A stretch of DNA of 64,000 nt from Listeria cossartiae subsp. cayugensis (GTDB lineage: Bacteria; Bacillota; Bacilli; Lactobacillales; Listeriaceae). A program made the position numbers and the translations under genes. Below, one piece after another: positions 11,145-19,308 of the stretch. How positions within the stretch are numbered: position 1 is the first letter of the stretch; every line of letters begins with the position of its first letter. A model generated the notes under the pieces. That model did not search any database. It was not told the origin of the DNA and was given only the letters and a program-made list of their open reading frames with translations. The DNA is taken from assembly GCF_014229095.1 (NCBI RefSeq), contig NZ_JAARZC010000001.1, positions 1 through 64,000 on the forward strand, in the 5' to 3' direction.

Positions 11145-12560
11145 TTGTCGATACAAATTTTTAATACGTTAAAACGAGAGAAAGAGCCTTTTAAACCGCT
11201 CAAAGATGGCGAAGTGAAAATGTATGTTTGCGGGCCGACTGTTTACAATTACATTCATATCGGAAATGCGCGGCCAATCATCGTTTTCGATACAGTTCGT
11301 CGCTATTTTACGTATCGTGGCTATGATGTGAAGTTCGTGTCTAATTTTACAGATGTGGATGATAAATTGATTCGTGCGGCGAATGAACTGAAATTGACGG
11401 TTCCGGAAGTGGCGGACCGCTTTATTGGCGCTTATTTTGATGATGTGGATCAACTGAATGTGGCGAAAGCGACTGTGAATCCACGTGTAACGGAAAATAT
11501 GGACGAAATTATTCAAATGATTAATACATTAATCGAAAAAGGGTATGCGTATGAGTCGGCTGGGGATGTATATTTCCGAACGAAGAAATTCAAAGATTAC
11601 GGCAAACTGTCTGGGCAAGAATTATCGGAGCTGCAACACGGGGCTCGGGTTGAATATAATGAGCGCAAGCAAGATGAACTGGATTTCACTCTTTGGAAAG
11701 CTGCAAAGCCTGGTGAGATTTTCTGGGAAAGTCCATTTGGAAATGGTCGCCCAGGTTGGCATATTGAATGCTCGGCGCTGGCGAAAAAATATCTTGGTGA
11801 GACGATTGATATTCATGCGGGTGGGCAAGACTTAGTATTTCCTCACCATGAGGACGAGATTGCTCAATCCGAAGCGGCAACTGGGAAAACATTCGCGAAC
11901 TACTGGATGCATAACGCCTTTTTAAATATTGATGGGGAAAAAATGTCCAAATCGCTTGGGAATTTTATTACGCTTCATGATGTGTTGAAAGACAATGATC
12001 CCAATGTGATTCGGTTCTTCATGTTATCGGTGCATTACCGGAAGCCAATTACGCTGAACGATGCGATTTTGGAGGATGCGAAAAATGGGTTGGAGCGTTT
12101 AATGATTGCTTACCAAAATATTGACCACCGCATTCAAACGGATGATGGTGAATATGTCGAAGAAGCGCATGAGGACGAGTGGTTGGAGCAACTGACCGAA
12201 TTAAAACAAGCTTTTGAAGATGATATGGATGATGATTTCAATACAGCGAATGCCATTACAACTTTCCACGAACTTGCAAAACGTGCCAATATTTATCTGG
12301 CAAAAGAAACAGTTTCTATCAATGTTCTGCGAGAATTTTTAAGCATGATGCGTTTATTCGCAGAAGTATTAGGCTTGAAATTAGAAAATACGCAAACGGA
12401 TTCGCTGGATGATAGCGAAGTAGAGGCGCTAATTGAAGAACGTCTGCAAGCGCGAAATGAACGTAATTTTGCACGAGCTGATGAAATCCGAGACATTTTG
12501 AAAGAAAAAAATATTATTTTGGAAGACACTGCGCAAGGCACGCGGTTTAGACGGGGGTAA
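11145..12560 (+). CDS. cysS: Cysteinyl-tRNA synthetase
   Basis: 471-aa class I synthetase that charges tRNA-Cys. Zinc-ligand CGPTVYN (Cys near residue 29) leads into the HIGH motif in [11 protein letters not shown]. The second metal cluster is in [11 protein letters not shown] near 210 and [15 protein letters not shown] near 231-245. The KMSKS motif is [10 protein letters not shown] near 266. The start is a TTG codon at 11145 behind AAAAGGAG, 6 nt after cysE. It shares the T-box leader, so its product's substrate tRNA regulates it. Confidence 0.96.
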   Translation: MSIQIFNTLKREKEPFKPLKDGEVKMYVCGPTVYNYIHIGNARPIIVFDTVRRYFTYRGYDVKFVSNFTDVDDKLIRAANELKLTVPEVADRFIGAYFDDVDQLNVAKATVNPRVTENMDEIIQMINTLIEKGYAYESAGDVYFRTKKFKDYGKLSGQELSELQHGARVEYNERKQDELDFTLWKAAKPGEIFWESPFGNGRPGWHIECSALAKKYLGETIDIHAGGQDLVFPHHEDEIAQSEAATGKTFANYWMHNAFLNIDGEKMSKSLGNFITLHDVLKDNDPNVIRFFMLSVHYRKPITLNDAILEDAKNGLERLMIAYQNIDHRIQTDDGEYVEEAHEDEWLEQLTELKQAFEDDMDDDFNTANAITTFHELAKRANIYLAKETVSINVLREFLSMMRLFAEVLGLKLENTQTDSLDDSEVEALIEERLQARNERNFARADEIRDILKEKNIILEDTAQGTRFRRG

Positions 12561-12563
12561 ATC

Positions 12564-12974
12564 ATGGCAGAAGTGAAAGAATACAAACAATTGAATGGCC
12601 TTGCACTTGCTTACATGGGTGATGCGGTGTATGAAAAATTTATCCGTGAATATTTACTTGCGGCAGGGAAAACCAAACCAAACCAATTGCACAAAACGGC
12701 AACAAAATTCGTTTCTGCAAAAGGGCAAGCCGTGGCGCTGAAAGCTATGATTGCAGAAGGTTTTTTGACAGAGGAAGAAGACCGAATTGCCAAACGTGGC
12801 CGAAATGCCAAGTCGTATACAGTGCCTAAAAACACAGACCCGGGAACATATAGCATGTCAACCTCTTTTGAAGCGGTGCTCGGTTACCTTTATTTAGCGG
12901 GTGAAATGGACCGACTGCAAGAATGGATGGAAAAGGCGCTTGAAATAGTAGAAAAAGGAGTGGAAAATAACTAA
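12564..12974 (+). CDS. mrnC: Mini-ribonuclease III
   Basis: 136-aa dsRNA endonuclease that lacks the dsRNA-binding domain of RNase III and matures 23S rRNA in Bacillus. The N-terminal catalytic signature LAYMGDAVYE (residues 13-22) and a C-terminal conserved helix with EAVLGYLYL near 102 are visible. It starts 3 nt after the cysS stop, and its stop overlaps the ATG of rlmB by one base. Synteny with B. subtilis cysS-mrnC-rlmB-rae1 is complete. Confidence 0.93.
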   Translation: MAEVKEYKQLNGLALAYMGDAVYEKFIREYLLAAGKTKPNQLHKTATKFVSAKGQAVALKAMIAEGFLTEEEDRIAKRGRNAKSYTVPKNTDPGTYSMSTSFEAVLGYLYLAGEMDRLQEWMEKALEIVEKGVENN

Positions 12975-13729
12975 TGGAACAAGAAAATGAGCAAGAGTGG
13001 ATTGGCGGGAGAAATCCTGTCCTTGAAGTGTTACGATCTGATCGAGATATCCATAAAATATACGTACAAGAAGGTTCTCAAAAAGGTGTTTTAAAACAAG
13101 TGCTAACTTTGGCGAAGGAACGTAAAATCCAAGTCCAATTTGTGCCAAAACAAAAAATCGAAAAAGTGGTAAGTGGTGCACATCAGGGTGTTGCGGCTCA
13201 AGTGGCGGCGTACCAATATGCAGAACTTGACGATTTATTCGCAGCAGCTGAAGCGAAAGAAGAGATGCCATTTTTCATTATTTTAGATGAATTAGAAGAT
13301 CCGCATAACTTAGGTTCGATTATGCGTACGGCTGATTCTGTTGGTGCGCATGGGATTATTATTCCGAAACGCCGCTCAGTAGGATTAACGCAAACTGTTG
13401 CAAAAGCTAGTACTGGCGCAATGGAGTATGTACCAGTGGTTCGTGTGACGAATATGGTGCGGACAATGGAAGAATTGCAAAAACGTGGACTTTGGATTTT
13501 CGGTACTGATGCGAAGGGGAGCAGCGATTACCGGACGATGGACGTGGATATGCCGCTTGCTATTGTTATTGGTAGTGAAGGTTTCGGAATGAGCCGCTTA
13601 GTTCGCGAAAAATGCGATTTTCTTGTTCATTTACCAATGCGTGGAAAAGTTACATCACTTAATGCTTCTGTTGCAGCGAGTTTGTTACTTTATGAAGTTT
13701 ATCGGAAACGTTTCCCTCTGGAGAAATAA
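12974..13729 (+). CDS. rlmB: 23S rRNA 2'-O-methyltransferase (TrmH/SpoU family, RlmB-type)
   Basis: 251-aa SPOUT methyltransferase predicted to methylate a 23S rRNA guanosine ribose. The N-terminal substrate-binding domain (about 1-85) is followed by the three SpoU motifs: LEDPHNLGSIMRTAD near 111-125, VIGSEGFGMS near 196-205 and PMRGKVTSLNASVAASLLLYE near 216-236. The start codon overlaps the mrnC stop. The next gene follows by 2 nt, so the block is tightly coupled. Confidence 0.94.
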   Translation: MEQENEQEWIGGRNPVLEVLRSDRDIHKIYVQEGSQKGVLKQVLTLAKERKIQVQFVPKQKIEKVVSGAHQGVAAQVAAYQYAELDDLFAAAEAKEEMPFFIILDELEDPHNLGSIMRTADSVGAHGIIIPKRRSVGLTQTVAKASTGAMEYVPVVRVTNMVRTMEELQKRGLWIFGTDAKGSSDYRTMDVDMPLAIVIGSEGFGMSRLVREKCDFLVHLPMRGKVTSLNASVAASLLLYEVYRKRFPLEK

Positions 13730-13731
13730 AG

Positions 13732-14244
13732 ATGGAACAAATTCTGCTTGTTGACGGGTATAATGTGATTGGGGCTTGGCCGGAATTAAGTTATTTGAAA
13801 GATCGTGATTTGGAAGCGGCGAGAGATAAGCTGGTTGAATGGATGGCGGAGTATCAAAGTTATACGGGATACCGGGTTGTGGTCGTTTTTGATGCACAGT
13901 TTGTCCGAGGTGTGAAGCGGAAAAGTAAGAAATATCAGGTAGAAGTAGTTTTTACACATGAGGACGAAACGGCAGATGAATACATTGAACAAAAAGCAAT
14001 TGAATGGAAGAATGTGCGGACGCAAATTATGGTAGCGACCTCTGATTATACAGAACAGTGGGCTATTTTTGGACAAGGCGCGTTACGGATTTCTTCTCGA
14101 GAACTACTTTTTGAAATTCAAGAAATGAGCAAACAAATCGGTCAGAAAATCAAGCGAATTCAGGAAGAAATGCCAAAATCTAACCTTAATCTAGATTCTG
14201 ATGTTATTTCACAGCTCGAAAAGTGGAGAAGAGGCGAGGAGTAA
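13732..14244 (+). CDS. rae1: NYN-domain ribonuclease, YacP/Rae1 family
   Basis: 170-aa PIN-like NYN domain protein. In B. subtilis the homologue Rae1 cleaves mRNA in the ribosomal A site. The acidic core VDGYNVIGAW (residues 7-16), VVFDAQF near 52 and TSDYTEQW near 103 fits a metal-dependent nuclease. The C terminus is lysine and glutamate rich. It is last in the cysE T-box operon, 2 nt after rlmB, and a strong promoter for sigH follows. Assignment to Rae1 rests on synteny and the NYN motifs. Confidence 0.88.
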   Translation: MEQILLVDGYNVIGAWPELSYLKDRDLEAARDKLVEWMAEYQSYTGYRVVVVFDAQFVRGVKRKSKKYQVEVVFTHEDETADEYIEQKAIEWKNVRTQIMVATSDYTEQWAIFGQGALRISSRELLFEIQEMSKQIGQKIKRIQEEMPKSNLNLDSDVISQLEKWRRGEE

Positions 14245-14248
14245 GGGA

Positions 14249-14277
14249 TTGACGGTATGTTTCTGACTATGTATAAT
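14249..14277 (+). promoter_or_regulatory. SigA promoter of sigH
   Basis: TTGACG at 14249-14254, a 17-bp spacer, TATAAT at 14272-14277. Near-consensus. Confidence 0.85.
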
Positions 14278-14324
14278 GGAGCAACCATAGAAGAAATCCT
14301 GTCGTAAAGGAGCCGATTAGCCTA

Positions 14325-14930
14325 GTGGATAATTCAGTGAATCAAGAAGAACTTGCGATGCTCGAACTAGCGAGAAGCGGTGATACAGAAGCGCTAGAAT
14401 ATTTTTTCAGTAAGTATCAGTCAGTTATTTACTGGAAATCAACCCAGTATTTTCTGCAAGGTGCTGAGCGGGATGATTTAATCCAAGAAGCGATGATTGG
14501 TCTTTTCAAAGCGATTCGTGATTATGACAAAACCAAAGAAGCTTCTTTTCGATCATTTGCAGAAATGTGTATTAACAGACAGCTTCTTTCGGCGGTCAAA
14601 CGGGCGTCGAGACAGAAGAATATTCCGCTTAATAATTCGGTTTCGCTTGATACGCCAATGGCTGAGGATGATGTGGACTGGACTTTGCTCGATGTTATTT
14701 CCGAAAAAGCAGCCGAAACCCCAGAAGACTTTTTAATCAAAAATGAAGATTTAACGCATGTAGCACGTCAACTAGAACAAGTCACAAGCGAATTTGAAAA
14801 AGAAGTTTTAAAACAATATTTAGAAGGCAAGAGCTATCAAGAAATGGCACTTTTCTTCAATAAAAAAGAGAAAGCAATCGATAATGCCCTACAACGCGTC
14901 AAAAAGAAAATGATGAAACAGCTAGAATGA
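14325..14930 (+). CDS. sigH: RNA polymerase sigma factor SigH
   Basis: 201-aa sigma-70-family factor. Region 2 carries QSVIYWKSTQYF and DLIQEAMIGLFKAIRDYD near residues 30-70; region 4 has a helix-turn-helix near 155-195 containing YLEGKSYQEMA. In Listeria, SigH is linked to competence genes and growth in minimal medium rather than sporulation (established knowledge). The start is GTG at 14325 with AAAGGAG about 12 nt upstream. It has its own strong promoter. The position between rae1 and rpmG matches Bacillus. Confidence 0.94.
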   Translation: MDNSVNQEELAMLELARSGDTEALEYFFSKYQSVIYWKSTQYFLQGAERDDLIQEAMIGLFKAIRDYDKTKEASFRSFAEMCINRQLLSAVKRASRQKNIPLNNSVSLDTPMAEDDVDWTLLDVISEKAAETPEDFLIKNEDLTHVARQLEQVTSEFEKEVLKQYLEGKSYQEMALFFNKKEKAIDNALQRVKKKMMKQLE

Positions 14931-14938
14931 AAAAACAA

Positions 14939-14967
14939 TTGACTAGCTAGTAGCCAAATGTTATATT
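14939..14967 (+). promoter_or_regulatory. SigA promoter of rpmG-secE
   Basis: TTGACT at 14939-14944, a 17-bp spacer, TATATT at 14962-14967, starting 9 bp after the sigH stop. Confidence 0.75.
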
Positions 14968-15033
14968 TATATGGATGAAATGTGCCTATTTTTTGGCATG
15001 GCATATTTAATGATTGCGGAGTTGAGATAATTT

Positions 15034-15183
15034 ATGAAGAAGAAAACATCCCTCGCTTGTTCTGAGTGTGGTTCAAGAAACTATACGGTCAATGTTAGCG
15101 GGACGCAGAAAGAAACTCGCTTAGAAGTGAAGAAATTCTGCCGACACTGCAATAAACATACATTACATCGAGAAACAAAATAG
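15034..15183 (+). CDS. rpmG: 50S ribosomal protein L33
   Basis: 49-aa ribosomal protein, read directly from the sequence: [17 protein letters not shown] at the N terminus and [12 protein letters not shown] at the C terminus. It has both CxxC pairs (CSEC and CRHC), so this is a zinc-containing C+ form. Bacilli often carry a zinc-free paralogue elsewhere. The start is ATG at 15034 after GGAGTTGAG. It forms a two-gene unit with secE, 19 nt downstream. Confidence 0.93.
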   Translation: MKKKTSLACSECGSRNYTVNVSGTQKETRLEVKKFCRHCNKHTLHRETK

Positions 15184-15202
15184 ACGATATGGAGGTTTTG
15201 GT

Positions 15203-15382
15203 ATGTCTGCAATAGCAAGATTCTTTCGGAATGTTTCGTCCGAAATGCACAAAGTTACGTGGCCAACTAGAAAAGAACTTTTAACATACACAGTAACAGT
15301 AGTTATTACAGTAGTTTTATTTGCTCTATTCTTTATGTTAATTGATTTCGGTATCGAACAAATTATTAAACTTATCGTGTAG
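15203..15382 (+). CDS. secE: Preprotein translocase subunit SecE
   Basis: 59-aa essential subunit of the SecYEG channel. An amphipathic N-terminal helix with the conserved MHKVTWPTRKEL segment (residues 15-26) leads into one membrane segment, VVITVVLFALFFMLIDFGI. ATATGGAGG sits 11 nt before the ATG. The single-TM short form is typical of Firmicutes. A terminator separates it from nusG, unlike many genomes where secE-nusG is continuous. Confidence 0.94.
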   Translation: MSAIARFFRNVSSEMHKVTWPTRKELLTYTVTVVITVVLFALFFMLIDFGIEQIIKLIV

Positions 15383-15426
15383 TGCTAGGAATTTTACAAA
15401 GATAATGATATACTATTACTTGAGAC

Positions 15427-15458
15427 AAAACCCGTACAACTTTCGGGTTTTTTATTTT
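15427..15458 (+). terminator. Terminator/attenuator between secE and nusG
   Basis: Stem AAACCCG / CGGGTTT with a 9-nt loop, followed by TTTATTTT. An extended -10 (TGATATACT, 15406-15414) sits just upstream, so the hairpin may also act as a promoter-proximal attenuator. Confidence 0.8.
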
Positions 15459-15470
15459 GGATTATACTAA

Positions 15471-15510
15471 AAGGAGGATGGCGGCAAAATAGGATGCTGC
15501 CAACTAAACA
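15471..15510 (+). promoter_or_regulatory. nusG ribosome-binding region with intervening hairpin
   Basis: AAGGAGG at 15471-15477 lies 33 nt before the nusG ATG, too far for normal initiation. GGCGGCA (15480-15486) pairs with TGCTGCC (15495-15501) around an 8-nt loop. Removing this 22-nt hairpin leaves an 11-nt gap between Shine-Dalgarno and ATG. A four-codon reading frame (ATG 15478 to TAG 15492) begins right after the Shine-Dalgarno. Confidence 0.6.
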
Positions 15511-16044
15511 ATGGAAAAAAATTGGTATGTAGTTCATACTTACTCCGGTTATGAAAATAAAGTCAAAGCAAACTTAGAAAAACGTGTAGAATCAATGGGC
15601 ATGTCAGATAAAATCTTCCGCGTTATCGTACCGGAAGAAGAAGAAACAGAAGTAAAAAACGGCAAAACAAAAACAATCAAACGTAAAGTTTTCCCTGGTT
15701 ATGTACTAGTAGAAATCGTTATGACAGATGATTCTTGGTACGTTGTTCGTAATACTCCAGGTGTTACAGGGTTCGTTGGTTCAGCAGGTTCAGGCTCAAA
15801 ACCAACACCATTACTTCCAGAAGAAGCAGATCGTATTCTTAAAAGCATGGGCATGGTTGAAAAACGTGCAGAAGCTGACTTCGAAATCGGCGAAACAGTT
15901 ATGGTCAAAGAAGGGCCATTCGCTGACTTCTCTGGTAAAGTGGACGAAATGGACAACGACAAAGGTAAAGCGAAAGTCATGGTTAACATGTTCGGACGTG
16001 AAACACCAGTCGAAGTTGATTTCAATCAAATCGAAAAACTTTAA
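15511..16044 (+). CDS. nusG: Transcription elongation/antitermination factor NusG
   Basis: 177-aa elongation factor. The N-terminal NGN domain (MEKNWYVVHTYSGYENKVK) binds RNA polymerase; PGYVLVEI and NTPGVTGFVG are conserved NGN segments. The C-terminal KOW domain has VMVKEGPFADFSGKV near 129-143. The N terminus matches the family exactly, fixing the ATG at 15511 even though the obvious Shine-Dalgarno is 33 nt away across a hairpin. A terminator follows within 7 nt of the stop. Confidence 0.96.
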   Translation: MEKNWYVVHTYSGYENKVKANLEKRVESMGMSDKIFRVIVPEEEETEVKNGKTKTIKRKVFPGYVLVEIVMTDDSWYVVRNTPGVTGFVGSAGSGSKPTPLLPEEADRILKSMGMVEKRAEADFEIGETVMVKEGPFADFSGKVDEMDNDKGKAKVMVNMFGRETPVEVDFNQIEKL

Positions 16045-16050
16045 AATTTG

Positions 16051-16084
16051 CAACCTCTACATTTATTTGTGGAGGTTGTTTTGT
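16051..16084 (+). terminator. Terminator after nusG
   Basis: A 10-bp stem CAACCTCTAC / GTGGAGGTTG with an 8-nt loop, then TTTTGTT. The ribosome-binding site of the next gene begins immediately after it. Confidence 0.88.
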
Positions 16085-16098
16085 TAGGAGGCGAAAAA

Positions 16099-16569
16099 AT
16101 GGACAAAGCGAAACAGGCTTATCTGGATTTTAAACGAGAAGCAGATTTTTTAGAACTCGATTTCCCGTTATACTTAGGTGATGGTCCAGGTTTCGGCGAG
16201 CTTTGCATGGATTATAACGAACAAGATGGGTATATGCTCTATGGGTATGAACGCGGCAAACGTAACAGTGAATTTAAAACAACAAATTTTGAAGAATTTA
16301 AATACGAGGTTTTCTTGCATATTTGTTGGTATATGGGAATGGAATTTGAGCTGCGGCACCGCAAAGAAGACATGCGGCACGACGATAATATTTTAGAAAC
16401 AGACACTCGGAAAATCGCTTTTGAAAAAACATTGCAATTACTAAAAATGGTAAATCCAGCGTGGCTTGATAAAGCTGCACTTGGCTACACTGCCTATTTG
16501 AACTTATGGCGTGAAAATAAAAACGTTTATTTCGATAAAGAAGCCATGCAATTTAAAGTAAATCCATAA
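16099..16569 (+). CDS. Hypothetical protein, possibly Imm63-like
   Basis: 156-aa soluble acidic protein. The frame is open from 16048, but that stretch is the nusG terminator; TAGGAGGCG places the start at ATG 16099. There are no membrane segments. Tryptophan- and tyrosine-rich blocks (HICWYMGMEFELRHR and YTAYLNLWRENKNVYF) and the overall pattern resemble small immunity-type proteins such as Imm63, but I cannot confirm this without a profile search. No toxin partner is adjacent: it sits alone between nusG and rplK. Readthrough of the nusG terminator is its likeliest source of transcription. Confidence 0.7.
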   Translation: MDKAKQAYLDFKREADFLELDFPLYLGDGPGFGELCMDYNEQDGYMLYGYERGKRNSEFKTTNFEEFKYEVFLHICWYMGMEFELRHRKEDMRHDDNILETDTRKIAFEKTLQLLKMVNPAWLDKAALGYTAYLNLWRENKNVYFDKEAMQFKVNP

Positions 16570-16575
16570 AAAATC

Positions 16576-16604
16576 TTGCAACTAAACATTTAAAATGGTA
16601 TCAT
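16576..16604 (+). promoter_or_regulatory. SigA promoter of rplK-rplA
   Basis: TTGCAA at 16576-16581, a 17-bp spacer, TATCAT at 16599-16604. Confidence 0.7.
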
Positions 16605-16629
16605 ATATAAGTACGTTTTTGACGTATGT

Positions 16630-16680
16630 TTTAACGTGGGAGGGGAAATATCAGCCCCAGTCAACCACATCACGGACTTA
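16630..16680 (+). promoter_or_regulatory. rplK leader, possible L1-binding structure
   Basis: The leader contains a GGGG / CCCC hairpin (AGGGGAAATATCAGCCCC) followed by CAACCACATCACGG. L1 binding to the rplKA mRNA is an established mode of autogenous control; that this fold is the L1 site is my inference. Confidence 0.4.
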
Positions 16681-16694
16681 AGGAGGTATGTCTC

Positions 16695-17120
16695 GTGGCA
16701 AAAAAAGTGATTAAAGAAGTTAAACTTCAAATTCCAGCAGGTAAAGCAAATCCTGCACCTCCAGTTGGACCTGCATTAGGTCAAGCTGGCGTAAACATCA
16801 TGGGATTCTGTAAAGAGTTTAATGCTCGCACAGCCGATCAAGCTGGTCTTATTATTCCTGTTGTGATCACTGTATTTGAAGACCGTTCGTTTACGTTCAT
16901 CACTAAAACTCCACCAGCAGCTGTATTACTTAAAAAAGCAGCTAAAGTGGAAAAAGGATCCGGTGAACCAAACAAAACAAAAGTTGCATCTGTAACTCGC
17001 GCTCAAGTACAGGAAATTGCTGAAACAAAAATGCCAGACCTTAACGCTGCAAATGTTGAATCTGCAATGCTAATGGTTGAAGGTACTGCACGTTCTATGG
17101 GTATCACTATCCAAGATTAA
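16695..17120 (+). CDS. rplK: 50S ribosomal protein L11
   Basis: 141-aa protein of the GTPase-associated centre that binds 23S rRNA together with L10/L12. The N-terminal proline-rich [26 protein letters not shown] segment region (about 11-36) is the thiostrepton-proximal domain; the C-terminal RNA-binding domain ends GTARSMGI. The start is GTG at 16695 behind AAGGAGG. It is first of rplK-rplA, with a 39-nt gap. Confidence 0.96.
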   Translation: MAKKVIKEVKLQIPAGKANPAPPVGPALGQAGVNIMGFCKEFNARTADQAGLIIPVVITVFEDRSFTFITKTPPAAVLLKKAAKVEKGSGEPNKTKVASVTRAQVQEIAETKMPDLNAANVESAMLMVEGTARSMGITIQD

Positions 17121-17159
17121 TCGTGTGTTTCACAATTTGACAATTAAGGAGGAAAAGAA

Positions 17160-17849
17160 ATGGCTAAAAAAGGCAAAAAGTATCAAGATGCTTTAAAACA
17201 AATTGATGCAAATAAAGTTTACACTGCAGAAGAAGCAGTTGAACTTGCTAAAAAAATTGACTTCGCTAAATTCGATGCAACTGTTGAAGTAGCATTCCGT
17301 CTTGGCGTTGACCCTAAAAAAGCGGACCAACAAATCCGTGGTGCTGTTGTATTACCAAACGGTACTGGTAAAACTCAACGCGTATTAGTATTCGCAAAAG
17401 GTGAAAAAGCTAAAGAAGCTGAGGCTGCTGGAGCTGATTACGTTGGTGAATCTGAATTCGTTGAAAAAATCAACCAAGGTTGGTTTGAATTTGACGTTAT
17501 CGTTGCTACACCTGACATGATGGGTGAAGTTGGTAAATTAGGCCGTGTCCTTGGACCAAAAGGTTTAATGCCAAACCCTAAAACTGGTACAGTAACTATG
17601 GACGTAACTAAAGCAGTTAACGAAATTAAAGCTGGTAAAGTAGAATACCGTGTTGATAAAGCTGGTAATGTCCACGCTGCAATCGGTAAAGTATCTTTTG
17701 ATGCTGCTAAACTAGTAGAAAACTTCCGTACTGTGAATGACGTTCTACAAAAAGCAAAACCTGCTGCTGCGAAAGGTACTTACGTGAAAAATCTTTCTGT
17801 AACTACTACTTTCGGACCTGGAATCCAAGTTGACCCAGCTAGCTTATAA
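17160..17849 (+). CDS. rplA: 50S ribosomal protein L1
   Basis: 229-aa L1-stalk protein that also acts as translational repressor of its own operon in many bacteria. Conserved segments are [19 protein letters not shown] near 42-60, [18 protein letters not shown] near 123-140 (RNA contact loop) and [17 protein letters not shown] near 160. AAGGAGGAAAAG precedes the ATG. Codon use is strongly biased to AAA, GAA and GTT/GTA, as expected for a highly expressed gene. Confidence 0.96.
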   Translation: MAKKGKKYQDALKQIDANKVYTAEEAVELAKKIDFAKFDATVEVAFRLGVDPKKADQQIRGAVVLPNGTGKTQRVLVFAKGEKAKEAEAAGADYVGESEFVEKINQGWFEFDVIVATPDMMGEVGKLGRVLGPKGLMPNPKTGTVTMDVTKAVNEIKAGKVEYRVDKAGNVHAAIGKVSFDAAKLVENFRTVNDVLQKAKPAAAKGTYVKNLSVTTTFGPGIQVDPASL

Positions 17850-17861
17850 AATTTAACTTGA

Positions 17862-18035
17862 CCAGTCTCTTCTATTTTGATAAGATAGGCTAGTTGAAAC
17901 AATCAAATATCCTTACCGTAGACAGTTGGTGCGTTTACCGCTTAAATTTTGCCACCCGAGGGATTTCTTTTGAAGTGTGCGTCCGCGTGCATTTTACAAA
18001 AACCTCTGACGTCTACGGTGTCAGAGGTTTTTTGT
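17862..18035 (+). promoter_or_regulatory. L10 ribosomal-protein leader with attenuator
   Basis: The 248-bp rplA-rplJ gap holds the elements of the Firmicute L10(L12)4 leader: AGTTGAAACAATC, a GCGTTTACCGC-type kink region, GCCACCCGAGGG and GTGCGTCCGCGTGC. At the end is a terminator, ACCTCTGAC / GTCAGAGGT with a T run at 17999-18035. In this leader class, excess L10-L12 complex promotes termination before rplJ. Confidence 0.82.
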
Positions 18036-18097
18036 TGCTGATCAAACGGAACTTGTGTCTGTTTAATTAGATTTAATTGTTGGACGGAGGTGGAAAA

Positions 18098-18598
18098 ATG
18101 AGTAAAGTTCTTGAAGCTAAACAAAGTGCAGTAGAAGAAATTAAAACAAAATTATCAGCTAGTGCGTCTACAGTAATTGTTGATTACCGCGGCTTAAACG
18201 TTGGCGAAATCACTGATCTACGTAAACAATTGCGTGATGCTGGTATTGAGTTTAAAGTTTACAAAAACTCACTAACTCGCCGTGCTGTTGAAGCTAACGG
18301 TTATGAAGGTTTAGAAGGAGCTCTAACTGGTCCTAACGCAATCGCATTCAGTAATGAAGACGTAGTTGCGCCTGCGAAAATCCTTAACGATTTCGCTAAA
18401 GATCATGAAGCACTAGAAATCAAAGCCGGTGTTATTGAAGGTAAAGTTGCTTCTCTTGAAGAAATTAAAGCACTTGCAACACTTCCATCACGCGAAGGAT
18501 TGCTATCTATGCTTTGCAACGTACTTCAAGCTCCAGTTCGCGGTCTTGCTATCGCTACTAAAGCTGTTGCTGACCAAAAAGAAGGACAAGAAGCATAA
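18098..18598 (+). CDS. rplJ: 50S ribosomal protein L10
   Basis: 166-aa base of the L7/L12 stalk. The N-terminal rRNA-binding domain has [19 protein letters not shown] near 33-51 and [12 protein letters not shown] near 56. The C-terminal helix that carries L12 dimers follows [18 protein letters not shown]. The frame opens at 18077, but GGAGGTGG at 18086-18093 selects ATG 18098 (MSKVLEAKQ). Controlled by the preceding leader and attenuator; rplL follows by 78 nt. Confidence 0.95.
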   Translation: MSKVLEAKQSAVEEIKTKLSASASTVIVDYRGLNVGEITDLRKQLRDAGIEFKVYKNSLTRRAVEANGYEGLEGALTGPNAIAFSNEDVVAPAKILNDFAKDHEALEIKAGVIEGKVASLEEIKALATLPSREGLLSMLCNVLQAPVRGLAIATKAVADQKEGQEA

Positions 18599-18676
18599 TC
18601 TGTTCTACCCAGGGGAAACCCTACAAACAAATCTCGGTTAAATCCGAAAAAATTATATTATTGGAGGAATTTCAAA

Positions 18677-19039
18677 ATGGCTTTAAACATTGAAGAAATC
18701 ATTGCTTCCGTAAAAGAAGCATCTGTATTAGAACTTAACGATTTAGTAAAAGCAATCGAAGAAGAATTTGGCGTAACTGCTGCTGCTCCTGTAGCTGTAG
18801 CTGCTGCTGGTGGCGGTGCTGCTGAGCAAACTGAATTCACTGTAGAACTAGCTTCTGCTGGAGATTCTAAAATCAAAGTAATCAAAGTGGTTCGTGAAAT
18901 CACTGGTCTTGGCTTAAAAGAAGCTAAAGAATTAGTTGACAACGCTCCTAAAGCTCTTAAAGAAGGCGTTGCTAAAGACGAAGCTGAAGAAATCAAAGCT
19001 AAACTTGAAGAAGTTGGCGCTAACGTAGAAGTTAAATAA
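18677..19039 (+). CDS. rplL: 50S ribosomal protein L7/L12
   Basis: 120-aa acidic stalk protein that recruits translation factors. It has an N-terminal dimerisation domain (1-30), an alanine/glycine-rich hinge near 35-52 ([16 protein letters not shown]) and a C-terminal factor-binding domain with [29 protein letters not shown] precedes the ATG. Last gene of the rplJL unit; a strong terminator follows 8 nt after the stop. Confidence 0.97.
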   Translation: MALNIEEIIASVKEASVLELNDLVKAIEEEFGVTAAAPVAVAAAGGGAAEQTEFTVELASAGDSKIKVIKVVREITGLGLKEAKELVDNAPKALKEGVAKDEAEEIKAKLEEVGANVEVK

Positions 19040-19045
19040 TTAACT

Positions 19046-19083
19046 TGAAGACCTTAGATTCTAGTTATCTAAGGTCTTTATTT
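19046..19083 (+). terminator. Terminator of rplJL
   Basis: A 12-bp stem AAGACCTTAGAT / ATCTAAGGTCTT with a 7-nt loop, then TTATTTATTTTT. Confidence 0.92.
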
Positions 19084-19100
19084 ATTTTTAGTAATTGAGT

Positions 19101-19141
19101 GCTTTCGAATGAGGGATTAATCCTTTAGAAGGCTTTTTTTA
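19101..19141 (+). terminator. Second terminator-like hairpin downstream of rplL
   Basis: Outer stem GCTTTC / GAAGGC and inner stem AGGGAT / ATCCTT, followed by seven T. It lies 20 bp after the first terminator and may be left over from a lost gene or back up the first. Confidence 0.65.
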
Positions 19142-19194
19142 TTGGTATTACAAGCTAGTATAAAGAGATGGATTAGTTTTCTGAGGGGTTATAT

Positions 19195-19287
19195 ATGGCA
19201 ATTAAATTTATATCAAAATCTGAATTAGAAGTAATGTCTGTTGATCTATACAAAGCGCCTGTTTTTCTTTCGTTAACGCTACTTTAG
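19195..19287 (+). pseudogene. 30-codon ORF, possible remnant of a BlaI/MecI-type repressor
   Basis: ATG 19195 to TAG 19287 encodes 30 aa beginning MAIKFISKSELEVM. The ISKSELEVM segment resembles the start of BlaI/MecI winged-helix repressors; after about residue 16 the sequence no longer resembles them and soon stops. CTGAGGGG lies 9 nt upstream. I read it as the 5' end of a deleted gene, since the next gene's promoter begins almost at the stop. The alternative is a genuine small protein. Confidence 0.4.
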
Positions 19288-19300
19288 AAGGGGATTTTAT

Positions 19301-19308
19301 GCTAAAAT
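19301..19308 (+). promoter_or_regulatory. Extended -10 promoter of the methyltransferase gene
   Basis: ATGC followed by TAAAAT at 19303-19308 gives an extended -10 (TGnTAAAAT). No convincing -35 element is seen. Confidence 0.45.

Noticed and set aside
15478-15532. Mini-ORFs before and inside the nusG start (ATG 15478 and ATG 15494)
   Set aside because: Not listed as genes: 4 and 12 codons only. The first is kept as part of the leader finding; the second lacks its own Shine-Dalgarno.
18601-18660. Possible leader peptide between rplJ and rplL
   Set aside because: No start codon with a ribosome-binding site, and the stretch is an ordinary short spacer.
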